DNA from: Paraburkholderia unamae
Lineage (GTDB): Bacteria > Pseudomonadota > Gammaproteobacteria > Burkholderiales > Burkholderiaceae
Length of the DNA: 64,000 bases
NCBI RefSeq assembly: GCF_003268775.1
Contig: NZ_QLSU01000001.1
Span: 310,001-374,000 of the forward strand
Direction of reading: 5' to 3'
The notes under the pieces are model-generated. The model was not told where the DNA came from, did no database searches, and was given only the letters and a program-made list of their open reading frames with translations. A program made the translations under genes and the position numbers. Every line of letters begins with the position of its first letter. The stretch's first letter is position 1. This document shows, piece by piece, positions 30,171 through 38,774 of the stretch.

Positions 30171-30857
30171 ATGTCCCGTATTCCTTTCGACGCCGTCCTC
30201 TTCGACTGTGACGGCGTGCTGGTCGATTCCGAACGCATCACCCACGTGGTGCTCACCCAGATGCTGGGCGAGCTCGGCTGGCAGCTCTCAGTCGATGAAG
30301 CCATGGGCATCTTCGTCGGCAAGGCCGTGAAAGACGAAGCCGCGCGCATCCAGTCGCATACGGGCTTCGCGCTCACCGAAAGCTGGCTCGAAGGCTTTCG
30401 CGCGCGCCGCAACGAGGCGCTGGAGCGCGATCTCGTCGAGATTCCAGGCGCGCCCGCGGCCGTGCGCGCCGTGCATGCGGCGCTCGACGGGCGGATTGCC
30501 GTGGCTTCGGGCGCGGACCGGCGCAAGGTCGAGTTGCAGTTGCGCAAGGTGGGCCTGCTCGAATGCTTCGACGGGCGCATCTTCAGCGGCCACGAAACGC
30601 CGCGCAGCAAGCCTCACCCCGACGTCTATCTGGCGGCGGCCGCCGGTATCGGCGTCGAGCCCGGCCGTTGCGCCGTGATCGAGGACACGGTCACGGGCGC
30701 GCGCGCGGGCCTCGCCGCGGGCGCCACCGTGTTCGGCTACAGCCCGACCGAGCCCGGCCACAGCAGCGCCGCGGCGCTGCGCGAAGCGGGCGTCGCGCAT
30801 GTGTTCACCGACATGGTGCAACTGCCCGCGCTGCTGGCCGGCTGGTCAAATACCTAA
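30171..30857 (+). CDS. HAD-superfamily phosphatase (beta-phosphoglucomutase/phosphoglycolate type)
   Basis: 228 aa. Motif I DCDGVLVDSE (nucleophile Asp near residue 11), motif II in VASGAD, motif III Lys in SKPHPDVYL, motif IV VIEDTVTGARAG. The C1-type helical cap lies between motifs I and II. It acts on a small phosphorylated metabolite; relatives include sugar phosphatases and phosphoglycolate phosphatase. Stands alone. Confidence 0.88.
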   Translation: MSRIPFDAVLFDCDGVLVDSERITHVVLTQMLGELGWQLSVDEAMGIFVGKAVKDEAARIQSHTGFALTESWLEGFRARRNEALERDLVEIPGAPAAVRAVHAALDGRIAVASGADRRKVELQLRKVGLLECFDGRIFSGHETPRSKPHPDVYLAAAAGIGVEPGRCAVIEDTVTGARAGLAAGATVFGYSPTEPGHSSAAALREAGVAHVFTDMVQLPALLAGWSNT

Positions 30858-31020
30858 ACAGGTAAGCGCGTATAAAAAACGCGCTGTGCTCACGCCTTTG
30901 CCGCGTGGTTGACCACACTGCTGACGGCACTGTTGGCCGCACGCATCACCGCGCACCAAACACGAAGCACAGCGCCCGCGACTCGCATACCATCCGAACG
31001 TGGCGCCGCCAACCCTAAAA

Positions 31021-31034
31021 GATAGTTTGCTATC
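31021..31034. promoter_or_regulatory. Candidate MarR operator
   Basis: GATAGTTTGCTATC is a perfect 5-bp inverted repeat with a 4-nt spacer, ending 26 bp before the marR start codon, where a repressor would block transcription. Confidence 0.5.
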
Positions 31035-31060
31035 GAATCGCTTTGGGCTATTATCCGCCG

Positions 31061-31525
31061 ATGTCGAATCTTCACACTTTACGGCTGGCCGTCAGCAGCT
31101 CGCTCGTCCTCGCGGCGCGCAAATGGCGGCGCACCACGAACGGCGCCCTCACCGCGTACAACGTGTCCGAAGCCTGCGCCGCGCCGCTGCTCACGGCCGG
31201 GCGGCTTGGCGAGGCGGTGCGCCAGGTGACGCTCGCGGAACACGTGGGCATTGAAGGCCCCTCGCTCGTGCGCCTGCTCGACCAGCTCTGCGCCGCGGGC
31301 CTCGCGCGCCGCGACGAGGACCCCGACGACCGCCGCGCGAAAACGATTTCACTGACCGACGAAGGCCGCGCCGTGACCGCCCGCATGGAGGACGAACTGC
31401 GCGGGTTGCGCGCGCGCGTGCTCAAGGGCGTGAGCCGGGCCGACCTCGAAGCGACGCTGCGCGTGCTCAACGCCTTCAATGCGGCCGACCTGGCCGATCA
31501 GGGCGACCGGCCCTTACACGACTGA
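31061..31525 (+). CDS. MarR-family transcriptional regulator
   Basis: 154 aa from the ATG at 31061; no clear ribosome site precedes it and an in-frame upstream ATG at 31043 is possible. Winged helix: VTLAEHVGIEGPSLVRLLDQ (recognition helix) and a wing RRDEDPDDRRAKTISLTDEG, which is the classic MarR DxRxK motif. It heads an operon with a FUSC-type efflux system, ending 17 bp before it, and probably represses it until an aromatic or acidic ligand binds. Confidence 0.9.
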   Translation: MSNLHTLRLAVSSSLVLAARKWRRTTNGALTAYNVSEACAAPLLTAGRLGEAVRQVTLAEHVGIEGPSLVRLLDQLCAAGLARRDEDPDDRRAKTISLTDEGRAVTARMEDELRGLRARVLKGVSRADLEATLRVLNAFNAADLADQGDRPLHD

Positions 31526-31542
31526 AAGCACCAAGCGGACTC

Positions 31543-33678
31543 ATGACCTACCCCTCCATCCGCGACTGGCTCTTTTCGGTCAAGACCTTCGCCGCGTCGA
31601 TGCTCGCGCTCTATATCGCGCTCGTATTCCAGTTGCCGCGCCCTTACTGGGCGATGGCGAGCGTGTATATCGTCTCGAACCCGTTCGTGGGCGCGACGCG
31701 CTCGAAGGCGCTCTATCGCGCGCTCGGCACCGCGCTCGGCGCGGCGGCCGCCATCACGCTCGTGCCGCCCTTCGTCGAAACGCCGCTGCTCTTTTCAGTG
31801 ATCGTCGCCACCTGGACCGGCACGCTGCTCTATCTGGCGATCTCCGACCGTACCGCGCGCAGTTATGTGTTCATGCTCGCGGGCTACACCATGCCGCTCA
31901 TCGCGCTGCCCACCGTGACCGACCCGACCACGGTATTCGACGTGGCCATCGCGCGCACGGAGGAAATCACGCTCGGCATCATTTGCGCGAGCGTGGTGGG
32001 CAGCAACATCCTGCCAAGCCGCCTCGCGCCCACGCTGATCGAGCGCGCCGACGCGTGGTTCCGCGACGCCGCCTGGTACGGCAGCGAAACGCTCTCGGGC
32101 CATCTTGCGGGCAAGGCGCTTTCGGCCTGCCGCCAGCGGCTCGCCGCCACGGTGAACCAGCTCGAATTCCTGCTCAGCCAGTTGAGCTACGACCACACGC
32201 ACCCGGAAATCCTCGAACGCGCGGAGTCGCTGCGCGGGCGCATGCAGCTCTTTCTGCCGATGATTTCCGCGCTCGCCGACCCGCTGATCGCGCTGCGCCG
32301 CGACTTGCACGTGTGGCCCGAAGGGCTCGACGACCTGCTCGCGGACGCGGCCCGCTGGTTCGACGAGCCGCTGCCCACGCGCGCGGCCGACATGCACGAC
32401 GACGCGGGCGACCCGAGCGCGGACAATCTGCGCGCGCGCATCGCGACGTTACAGCCCGCGCGCGACGCGCTTTCGAGCTGGCAAGGCGCGCTGCTCTCCA
32501 ATGCGCTGTGGCGTCTGGGCCAGGTGATCGACGTGTGGCAGGACTGCCGCGCGCTGCGCGCGCTCATCGCGCATGAATCGGGCTCATCATGGCGGCCGCG
32601 CTATCGCCACTGGCGGCTCGGCGGCACTGAGCGCTTCTACGACCGGGGCCTCATGCTGATCTCGTGCCTCGTGCCCGTGAGCGCGATTCTCGTGGCCTGC
32701 TGGCTGTGGGTCAGCTCGGGCTGGCACGACGGCGCGGGCGCCGTGACGCTCGCCGCCGTGGCCTGCTGCTTCTTCGCCGCACTCGATGAGCCCGCGCCGC
32801 TCGTGTTCCGCTTCTTCCTCGCCACCGCCGCGAGCGTGGTGTTCGCGGGCCTCTACCTGTTCGTCGCGCTGCCCAAGGTGCACGACTTCGCCATGCTCGT
32901 GCTGCTGTTCTCGGGGCCGTTCATCCTGATCGGCACGCTCATTCCGCGCCCGGCGTTCAATATGGTGACGATGCTGGTGGCCGTGAACACGGCGACCTTC
33001 ATCAGCGTGCAAAGCGCGTACGAGGCTGACTTCCTCGTGTTCCTCAACAGCAATATCGCGGGCGTCGCGGGCCTGCTGTTCGCCTACCTGTGGACGCGCG
33101 TCACGCGCCCGTTCGGCGCGGAACTCGCGGCGCGGCGCCTGTTGCGCTCAAGCTGGAGCGACGTGGCGCTCTCGGCTTCCGCCACGCCGATCGCGGACCA
33201 GCGCAACCTCGCCTCGCGCATGGTCGACCGGCTCATGCAGCTCATTCCGCGCCTGGCCGCGTCCGACGATCATCGCCATCCGTCGATCGAGAGCTTTCGC
33301 GACCTGCGCATCGCGCTCAATGCACTCGACTTGCGCCGCTCGCTGCGCAAGCTCGACGGCGACGTGCCCGACGCGATCGACCGCGTGCTCGAAGGCGTGA
33401 GCGACCATTACGCACGCTGCGCGCGAGCGAGCGAGCGCCAGAGCGCGCCGCCCGCGCTGCTCGCCACCATCGACGACGCGCTGCGCCGCGTCGCGGCCCG
33501 CGCACGCGCGCAAACGCCGCCCGCCACCGCCTCCGACGCCGATGTCCAGCCCGCCTCGCGCGCGCTCGTCTCGCAGCGCTGGCTGCGCGACACGCTGCAC
33601 GCGCTCGTGGGCCTGCGCATCGCGCTCTACCCGGCTTCGTCGGCGCAGTCGCCGTCCAACCCGGAGGCCACGGCATGA
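31543..33678 (+). CDS. FUSC/AaeB-family aromatic-acid efflux pump
   Basis: 711 aa, the usual size of AaeB-type pumps. Two blocks of membrane helices (about residues 15-165 and 370-510), each followed by a cytoplasmic part; the first block has QLPRPYWAMASVYIVSNPF and SKALYRALGTALGAAAA, the FUSC hallmark. It exports hydroxylated aromatic acids or related toxic compounds across the inner membrane with the downstream DUF1656, HlyD-type and outer-membrane partners. Confidence 0.88.
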   Translation: MTYPSIRDWLFSVKTFAASMLALYIALVFQLPRPYWAMASVYIVSNPFVGATRSKALYRALGTALGAAAAITLVPPFVETPLLFSVIVATWTGTLLYLAISDRTARSYVFMLAGYTMPLIALPTVTDPTTVFDVAIARTEEITLGIICASVVGSNILPSRLAPTLIERADAWFRDAAWYGSETLSGHLAGKALSACRQRLAATVNQLEFLLSQLSYDHTHPEILERAESLRGRMQLFLPMISALADPLIALRRDLHVWPEGLDDLLADAARWFDEPLPTRAADMHDDAGDPSADNLRARIATLQPARDALSSWQGALLSNALWRLGQVIDVWQDCRALRALIAHESGSSWRPRYRHWRLGGTERFYDRGLMLISCLVPVSAILVACWLWVSSGWHDGAGAVTLAAVACCFFAALDEPAPLVFRFFLATAASVVFAGLYLFVALPKVHDFAMLVLLFSGPFILIGTLIPRPAFNMVTMLVAVNTATFISVQSAYEADFLVFLNSNIAGVAGLLFAYLWTRVTRPFGAELAARRLLRSSWSDVALSASATPIADQRNLASRMVDRLMQLIPRLAASDDHRHPSIESFRDLRIALNALDLRRSLRKLDGDVPDAIDRVLEGVSDHYARCARASERQSAPPALLATIDDALRRVAARARAQTPPATASDADVQPASRALVSQRWLRDTLHALVGLRIALYPASSAQSPSNPEATA

Positions 33679-33715
33679 ACATGCGCCTCTTTCACCCCTT
33701 TTTGAAACCCGCACC

Positions 33716-33925
33716 ATGATCGGCGAAATCGATATCTTCGGCGTGTTCGTGCCCGCCGTGCTCGTGCTGATGCTGATCGCGTACCTCATCAATGTCGTGA
33801 TCGGCAAGGTGCTTACCCGTGTCGGCTTTTACCGGCTCGTGTGGCATCGTTCCATTTTCGATCTCGGCATTTATGTCTTCGTGCTGGCCGCAGTCATCAT
33901 CGTGTCGCATCGCTTCGTGAAATAA
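33716..33925 (+). CDS. DUF1656 (AaeX-like) small membrane protein
   Basis: 69 aa. Two hydrophobic helices (FVPAVLVLMLIAYLINVV; IYVFVLAAVIIVS) around a short basic loop, with GEIDIFGVFVPA at the head. This small protein always sits between the FUSC pump and the HlyD-type adaptor in such operons; its role is not known. The gene ends 1 bp before the next start. Confidence 0.87.
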   Translation: MIGEIDIFGVFVPAVLVLMLIAYLINVVIGKVLTRVGFYRLVWHRSIFDLGIYVFVLAAVIIVSHRFVK

Positions 33926-33926
33926 C

Positions 33927-34958
33927 GTGAACGTGAAAAAAACCTGGTTCTCCGCAGGACAGATCCTGCTGACGCTCATCGTCGTCGTGGTCGCCGCGCT
34001 CGTGCTGTGGCGCATCGTCAACTACTACATGTTCTCGCCCTGGACGCGCGACGGCCACGTGCGCGCCGACGTGATCCAGGTCGCGCCCGACGTGGGCGGC
34101 CTCATCACCTCCGTGCAGGTCGTGGACAACCAGCAGGTCCAGCAGGGGCAGGTGCTGTTCGTGATCGACCGGGCGCGCTACGCGCTCGCGCTGCGTCTCG
34201 CCCAGGCCACGCTCGAACAACGCAAGGCGACGCTCGCGCAGGCCAAGCGCGAACTGGCTCGCAATATCGGGCTCGGCAATCTCGTGGCGGCCGAAACGCT
34301 CGAAGAAAGCCGCACGCGCGTCGATCAGGGGGAAGCGGCCGCCGCCGACGCCCAGGTCCAGGTCGACACCGCGAAGCTGAACCTGGAGCGCACGACCATC
34401 GTGAGCCCCGTGGACGGCTATCTGAACGACCGCGCGCCGCGCGTGGGCGAATATGTTTCGGCGGGCCGCGCCGTGCTCTCGGTGGTGGACATGCATTCGT
34501 TCCGCGTGGACGGCTACTTCGAGGAAACGCGCCTGCACGGCATTCATATCGGCCAGCCCGTGGAAATCACGGTGATGGGCGAATCGCGCCCGCTGCGCGG
34601 CCACGTGCAGAGCATCGTCGCCGCCATCGAGGACCGCGACCGCCAGGCCAGCCCGAACCTGCTGCCCAACGTGAATCCGGCGTTTAGCTGGGTGCGGCTC
34701 GCGCAGCGTATTCCGGTGCGCGTGGCGCTCGACGAAGTGCCCGACGACTTCCGCATGATCGCGGGCCGCACGGCCACCGTGGCCGTACGCGCCGACGCGC
34801 GCGACGACCGGCAGGCCGGACGCGCGCAGGGCGCGAGCGGCGCCAGCGCGGCGAACGTGGCGAACGCGGCAAGCGGCGCACAAGCCGCACCGGGCGCGAG
34901 CGTGCCCGCCACATCGAACGCCCTCGCCGCCTCGGCCGCCGCCGGAGCTTCGCAATGA
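33927..34958 (+). CDS. HlyD/AaeA-type membrane-fusion protein
   Basis: 343 aa with a GTG start at 33927 (a second GTG follows two codons later). One N-terminal membrane helix (ILLTLIVVVVAALVLWRI), then the biotinyl-lipoyl halves (VAPDVGGLITSVQVVDNQQV; LERTTIVSPVDGYLND) around a helical hairpin of about 80 residues, then a beta-barrel. It bridges the pump and the outer-membrane channel. The tail (about 55 residues) is a low-complexity Ala/Ser/Gly stretch, possibly disordered. Confidence 0.92.
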   Translation: MNVKKTWFSAGQILLTLIVVVVAALVLWRIVNYYMFSPWTRDGHVRADVIQVAPDVGGLITSVQVVDNQQVQQGQVLFVIDRARYALALRLAQATLEQRKATLAQAKRELARNIGLGNLVAAETLEESRTRVDQGEAAAADAQVQVDTAKLNLERTTIVSPVDGYLNDRAPRVGEYVSAGRAVLSVVDMHSFRVDGYFEETRLHGIHIGQPVEITVMGESRPLRGHVQSIVAAIEDRDRQASPNLLPNVNPAFSWVRLAQRIPVRVALDEVPDDFRMIAGRTATVAVRADARDDRQAGRAQGASGASAANVANAASGAQAAPGASVPATSNALAASAAAGASQ

Positions 34959-36481
34959 CACGTCGCAGTCTCTGGCGCAGCTTCGCCCTCACGCCGCTCG
35001 CCCTGGCGCTGGGCGCGTGCATGACGCTCGGGCCGAACTACCGGCTGCCGCAGGAAGCCGTAGTGAATGCGCCGCTTGCGCAAGGGCCGATCGATGGCGC
35101 GGACCATGCGCCCGTCTCGCAGCAAGGCGTGCCCGCCAACTGGTGGCAGCTTTACGACGACCCCGCGCTCAATGAGCTCGTGCAGGACGCGCTGGCGTCG
35201 AACACGAATCTGCGCGTGGCCGCCGCGAATCTCGAACGCTCGCGCGCCGTCGTGGCCGTCGCCAGCGCGCAGGGCGGCTTCTCGGGCGGCGCGACCGCCA
35301 CCGTGGAGCGCGCGCAGGTGTCGGGCGAGCAGTACCTGCTGTTCGAAAAGGTGCCGGTGGCGAACCTGGGCGACCTCGGCATCAATGTGTCGTACGAATT
35401 CGATCTGTTCGGCAAGCTCAAGCGCGGCGTGGAAGCCGCGCGCGCCGACGACGAGGCCGTCGAAGCCGCCGCCGACCTCGCGCGCATCAGCGTGGTCGCC
35501 GACGTGGTGCAGGCCTATGTCGAGTCGTGCTCGGCCGCCGAGGAACTCGCCATCGCGCAGGAATCGCTGAAGCTGCAACAGCAGCGCGTGGCGCTCACGA
35601 AGCGTCTGCGCGACGCGGGCCGAGGCAATCAGCCCGACGTGACGCGCGGACAGACCCAGGCCAACACGATCGCCGCCGATATCCCGCGCTTCGAAGGCCG
35701 CCGCCGCGTGGCCCAGTATCAGCTCGCCATGCTGCTCGCGCGCTCGCCCAAGGACCTGCCGCCCGCCGCGCTCGCCTGCAATCGTCTGCCCAAGCTCAAG
35801 CAGCCGATTCCCGTGGGCGACGGCGCCGCCCTCCTCAAGCGCCGCCCCGACGTGCGCGAGGCCGAGCGCCAGCTCGCGGCGTCGACGGCGCGCATCGGCG
35901 TGGCGATTGCCGAGATGTACCCCGACGTCAGCTTCGGCGCGGGCGTGGGCACGGTCGGCCTGACCGGCGACCTGTTCTCGCCCAAGACCAATGCATGGTC
36001 ATTCGGACCCCTGATCAGCTGGACCTTCCCGGCCAACGGCCAGCGCGCCCGCGTGCGCGCGGCCGAAGCGGCGACGGGCGGCGCGCTCGCGCATTTCGAC
36101 GGCGTGGTGCTCAATGCGCTGCGCGAAACGCAGTCGAGCCTTGCGACCTACGCCGCCGACGACCAGCGCGCCGATTCGCTTCGCACCGCTTACGATTCCG
36201 CGAAGCAGTCGGCGGACGAAACGCATCGTCTCTATGCCGCGGGCCGCGAACCGTTCCTCTCCGATCTCGACGCCACACGCACGCTCACCAGCGTGCATGC
36301 GCAGGTGGCGGCGGCCGAAGGCCAGGTTGCGCTCGACCAGGTGCGCTTGTTCCTCTCGCTTGGCGGGGGCTGGGAAGGCAACCGGGAAGCGGAAGCACAA
36401 AAGGCATCGCCGCAGGGATCGCATCCTGGCTCGCAGAACGCGAATGCGCCGTCGGCAGCCTCGGCTGCGTCCGCGGACTAG
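34955..36481 (+). CDS. NodT/OprM-family outer-membrane efflux lipoprotein
   Basis: 508 aa. Start overlaps the previous stop (ATGA). Lipobox LALGAC near residue 22, then GPNYRLP and PANWWQLYDDPALNELV, diagnostic of this family; two OEP repeats (about 70-250 and 280-460) form the periplasmic helical barrel. It is the outer-membrane exit duct of the efflux system. The C-terminal 30 residues are Ala/Ser-rich. It ends 20 bp from the convergent pbpC gene. Confidence 0.93.
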   Translation: MTRRSLWRSFALTPLALALGACMTLGPNYRLPQEAVVNAPLAQGPIDGADHAPVSQQGVPANWWQLYDDPALNELVQDALASNTNLRVAAANLERSRAVVAVASAQGGFSGGATATVERAQVSGEQYLLFEKVPVANLGDLGINVSYEFDLFGKLKRGVEAARADDEAVEAAADLARISVVADVVQAYVESCSAAEELAIAQESLKLQQQRVALTKRLRDAGRGNQPDVTRGQTQANTIAADIPRFEGRRRVAQYQLAMLLARSPKDLPPAALACNRLPKLKQPIPVGDGAALLKRRPDVREAERQLAASTARIGVAIAEMYPDVSFGAGVGTVGLTGDLFSPKTNAWSFGPLISWTFPANGQRARVRAAEAATGGALAHFDGVVLNALRETQSSLATYAADDQRADSLRTAYDSAKQSADETHRLYAAGREPFLSDLDATRTLTSVHAQVAAAEGQVALDQVRLFLSLGGGWEGNREAEAQKASPQGSHPGSQNANAPSAASAASAD

Positions 36482-36500
36482 GGCGCTTATCGCCTATCGC

Positions 36501-38774
36501 TCAGTGCGCCGCGCCGACTTGCGCGGCGTCGGCGCGCATTGACTTGGGCGGCTTCGCATTCGCGCCGCGCACCTCGAAGCGCACCGTGTCGGTCACCTGC
36601 CCGCTCGCATCGACGAGTTCCAGCCGATGCTTGCCCGGCCACGGCAGCCACGCCACGCGCGCGGCGCCGCCCAGTGCCTTGCCGTCCAGCCGCCAGTTCA
36701 CGCGCGCCGTCGACCCGCTGGCGCGCTCGAACCATACGCGCTGACGCTGCGCGGGAATGTCGGGATCGAGCGCGAAGATCGTGCCGTCCACGGGGCTGCC
36801 GATCTGCGCGGGGCCACGCGCGAGGTCGGCCGCGTTTGAGGCGAGTCCCACCTGCGGCGTTGCCGTGCCCGCAATGAACCACTCGTTGCGCGAGGGCTCC
36901 ACCGCATCGGCGAACTGCACGCGCACGCGCTCCACGCCGGGCGGCGCGGCAGGCGCGACGCTCGGCACGCGCCGGTGCAGATAACCGACGAGCGCGGCCC
37001 ACACCGGCGCCGCGCCGCTCACGCCCGAGACGTCCCACATCGGCGAGCCGTCCGCGTTGCCCACCCACACGCCCACCGTGTAGCGCGAGGTGTAGCCCAC
37101 CGTCCAGTTGTCGCGCATGTCCTTGCTCGTGCCCGTCTTCACGGCGGAAAACATGCGCGTGTCGAGCGGGCTGTCGAAACCGAAGGTGCGCGTGCGGGCA
37201 TTGTTGTCGGCCAGCACGTCGGTCACGATGAACGCGGCCTCGCGGCTGAACACGCGCGCCGCAACGCCATGCGGCGCCTGCGCGTCCGGCATCTCGACCA
37301 CCGGCGCGACCACGCCGCCGTTGGCGAGCGCGCGATACGCGTTCGTGAGCGTGACGAGGCTCACGTCCGCGCTGCCCAGCGCGAGGCTGAAGCCGTAGTA
37401 GTCGCCGGACTGCGTGAGCGGCAGGCCGAGCGCCGTGAGCGTTTTCGCGAAACGGTGCGGCGTGACCATCACGAGCGTGCGCACGGCCGGCACGTTCAGC
37501 GACGAGCCGAGCGCGGTGCGCACGCTCACCCAGCCCTTGAAGCCCTTGTCGTAGTTCTGCGGCATGTAGAGGCCACCGCCCGCCGCGAGATCGAGCGGCG
37601 CGTCGTCGAGCAGCGAGGCGGTCGTCACGCGGCGCTCGTCGATGGCCTGGGCATAGAGAAAAGGCTTGAGCGTGGAACCCGCCTGGCGCAGCGCGAGCGC
37701 CGTATCGACTTCGCGCGCCTTCGATAGTCCGCCTGATGAGCCGACCCACGCGAGCACCTGGCCCGTCGCGTTGTCGAGCACGACGACAGCGCCGTCCTGC
37801 ACGTTGCGCGGGTGCGCCCGCGCGTTGAGTTCGATGAGCGTGCGCGTGAGCGTGTCGCGCGCGTAGCGTTGCAGGTTCGGGTCGAGCGTCGAGCGCACGC
37901 GCATGCCGGGCGCGGGATGCACCGCGTTCGCGATCTGGCGCGCGAAATGCGGCGCGAGTTGCGGCGAGTTTGCGCTGCGGCCGTCGAACGACGCGTCGTC
38001 GCTCGCGCCGGCCGGACGGGCGAAGGCCATTTGCACGAAGGCGTCGAGGTTCGGACAGCCCTTCCCGGTGTTCGCAAGGTTCGCGGCGTTCGCCGCGTTC
38101 ATGTCGCGCAAAATGCGGCATGCGCGCGTGGCGACCTTCGTATAGGGCGCGTTCGGCGCGCGGATCAGCGCGGCGGCCACGGCCGATTCGCGCTCGTCCA
38201 GGCCTGATGGCGCCTTGCCGAACAGCGTTTGCGACAGCGCCGCGAGGCCCACCGTCTCGCCGCGAAACGGCACGAGATTCAGATACGCTTCGAGTATCTG
38301 ATCCTTGCGCCAGTCGCGTTCGAGCCGCAGCGCGTCCACCGCCTGCACGGCCTTTTGCGTGAGCGAGCGCTGGCCCGAGTGCTTCGGGTCGTCGTCGAGC
38401 AAACCCGTGAGCTGCATCGTGACCGTCGACGCCCCGCGTGTGCGCGTATTCCACAGGTTCGCCCAGGCCGCCGCCGCCGCGCCGCGCCAGTCCACGCCGC
38501 TGTGTTCGTAGAATCGTTTGTCCTCCGAAACAACGATTGCCTCGCGCAGCGCGGGAGAAACGTCCGCGAGCGCTACCCAGTCGCCGCGCCGCGCGGTGTG
38601 CTCGACCCGCGTGCGTTGCAGCGGCGTGCCGTCGCGCGCGAGCAGCACCCAGTCCGAGCTTTGCCACTCGCCGCGCACGTCGTCGAAGGTGGGCAGCGCG
38701 AACGCAGCCAGCGGCAGCAGCGCCACGCAAAGCGCGACGGCGGGCAACGCAGCCCTGTGCGCGCCGCGCCTCAT
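36501..38774 (-). CDS. pbpC: Penicillin-binding protein 1C
   Basis: 757 aa from the ATG at 38774, overlapping the upstream stop (ATGA). Signal/anchor helix at the N-terminus; transglycosylase domain with SEDKRFYEHSGVDWRG and GASTVTMQLTGLL; transpeptidase domain with SxxK in GSTLKPF, SxN in GSSLNVP and KTG in VKTGTSKDMRDNW; C-terminal BiPBP_C beta domain. It builds or repairs peptidoglycan. Coupling to an alpha-2-macroglobulin gene is the same as in enteric bacteria, where the pair is thought to guard and repair the wall after protease attack. Confidence 0.94.
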   Translation of the reverse strand: MRRGAHRAALPAVALCVALLPLAAFALPTFDDVRGEWQSSDWVLLARDGTPLQRTRVEHTARRGDWVALADVSPALREAIVVSEDKRFYEHSGVDWRGAAAAAWANLWNTRTRGASTVTMQLTGLLDDDPKHSGQRSLTQKAVQAVDALRLERDWRKDQILEAYLNLVPFRGETVGLAALSQTLFGKAPSGLDERESAVAAALIRAPNAPYTKVATRACRILRDMNAANAANLANTGKGCPNLDAFVQMAFARPAGASDDASFDGRSANSPQLAPHFARQIANAVHPAPGMRVRSTLDPNLQRYARDTLTRTLIELNARAHPRNVQDGAVVVLDNATGQVLAWVGSSGGLSKAREVDTALALRQAGSTLKPFLYAQAIDERRVTTASLLDDAPLDLAAGGGLYMPQNYDKGFKGWVSVRTALGSSLNVPAVRTLVMVTPHRFAKTLTALGLPLTQSGDYYGFSLALGSADVSLVTLTNAYRALANGGVVAPVVEMPDAQAPHGVAARVFSREAAFIVTDVLADNNARTRTFGFDSPLDTRMFSAVKTGTSKDMRDNWTVGYTSRYTVGVWVGNADGSPMWDVSGVSGAAPVWAALVGYLHRRVPSVAPAAPPGVERVRVQFADAVEPSRNEWFIAGTATPQVGLASNAADLARGPAQIGSPVDGTIFALDPDIPAQRQRVWFERASGSTARVNWRLDGKALGGAARVAWLPWPGKHRLELVDASGQVTDTVRFEVRGANAKPPKSMRADAAQVGAAH

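Noticed and set aside
30866..30895. Hairpin AGCGCGT/ACGCGCT after the HAD gene as a terminator
   Set aside because: Neither side carries a T-tract; the run of A is in the loop.
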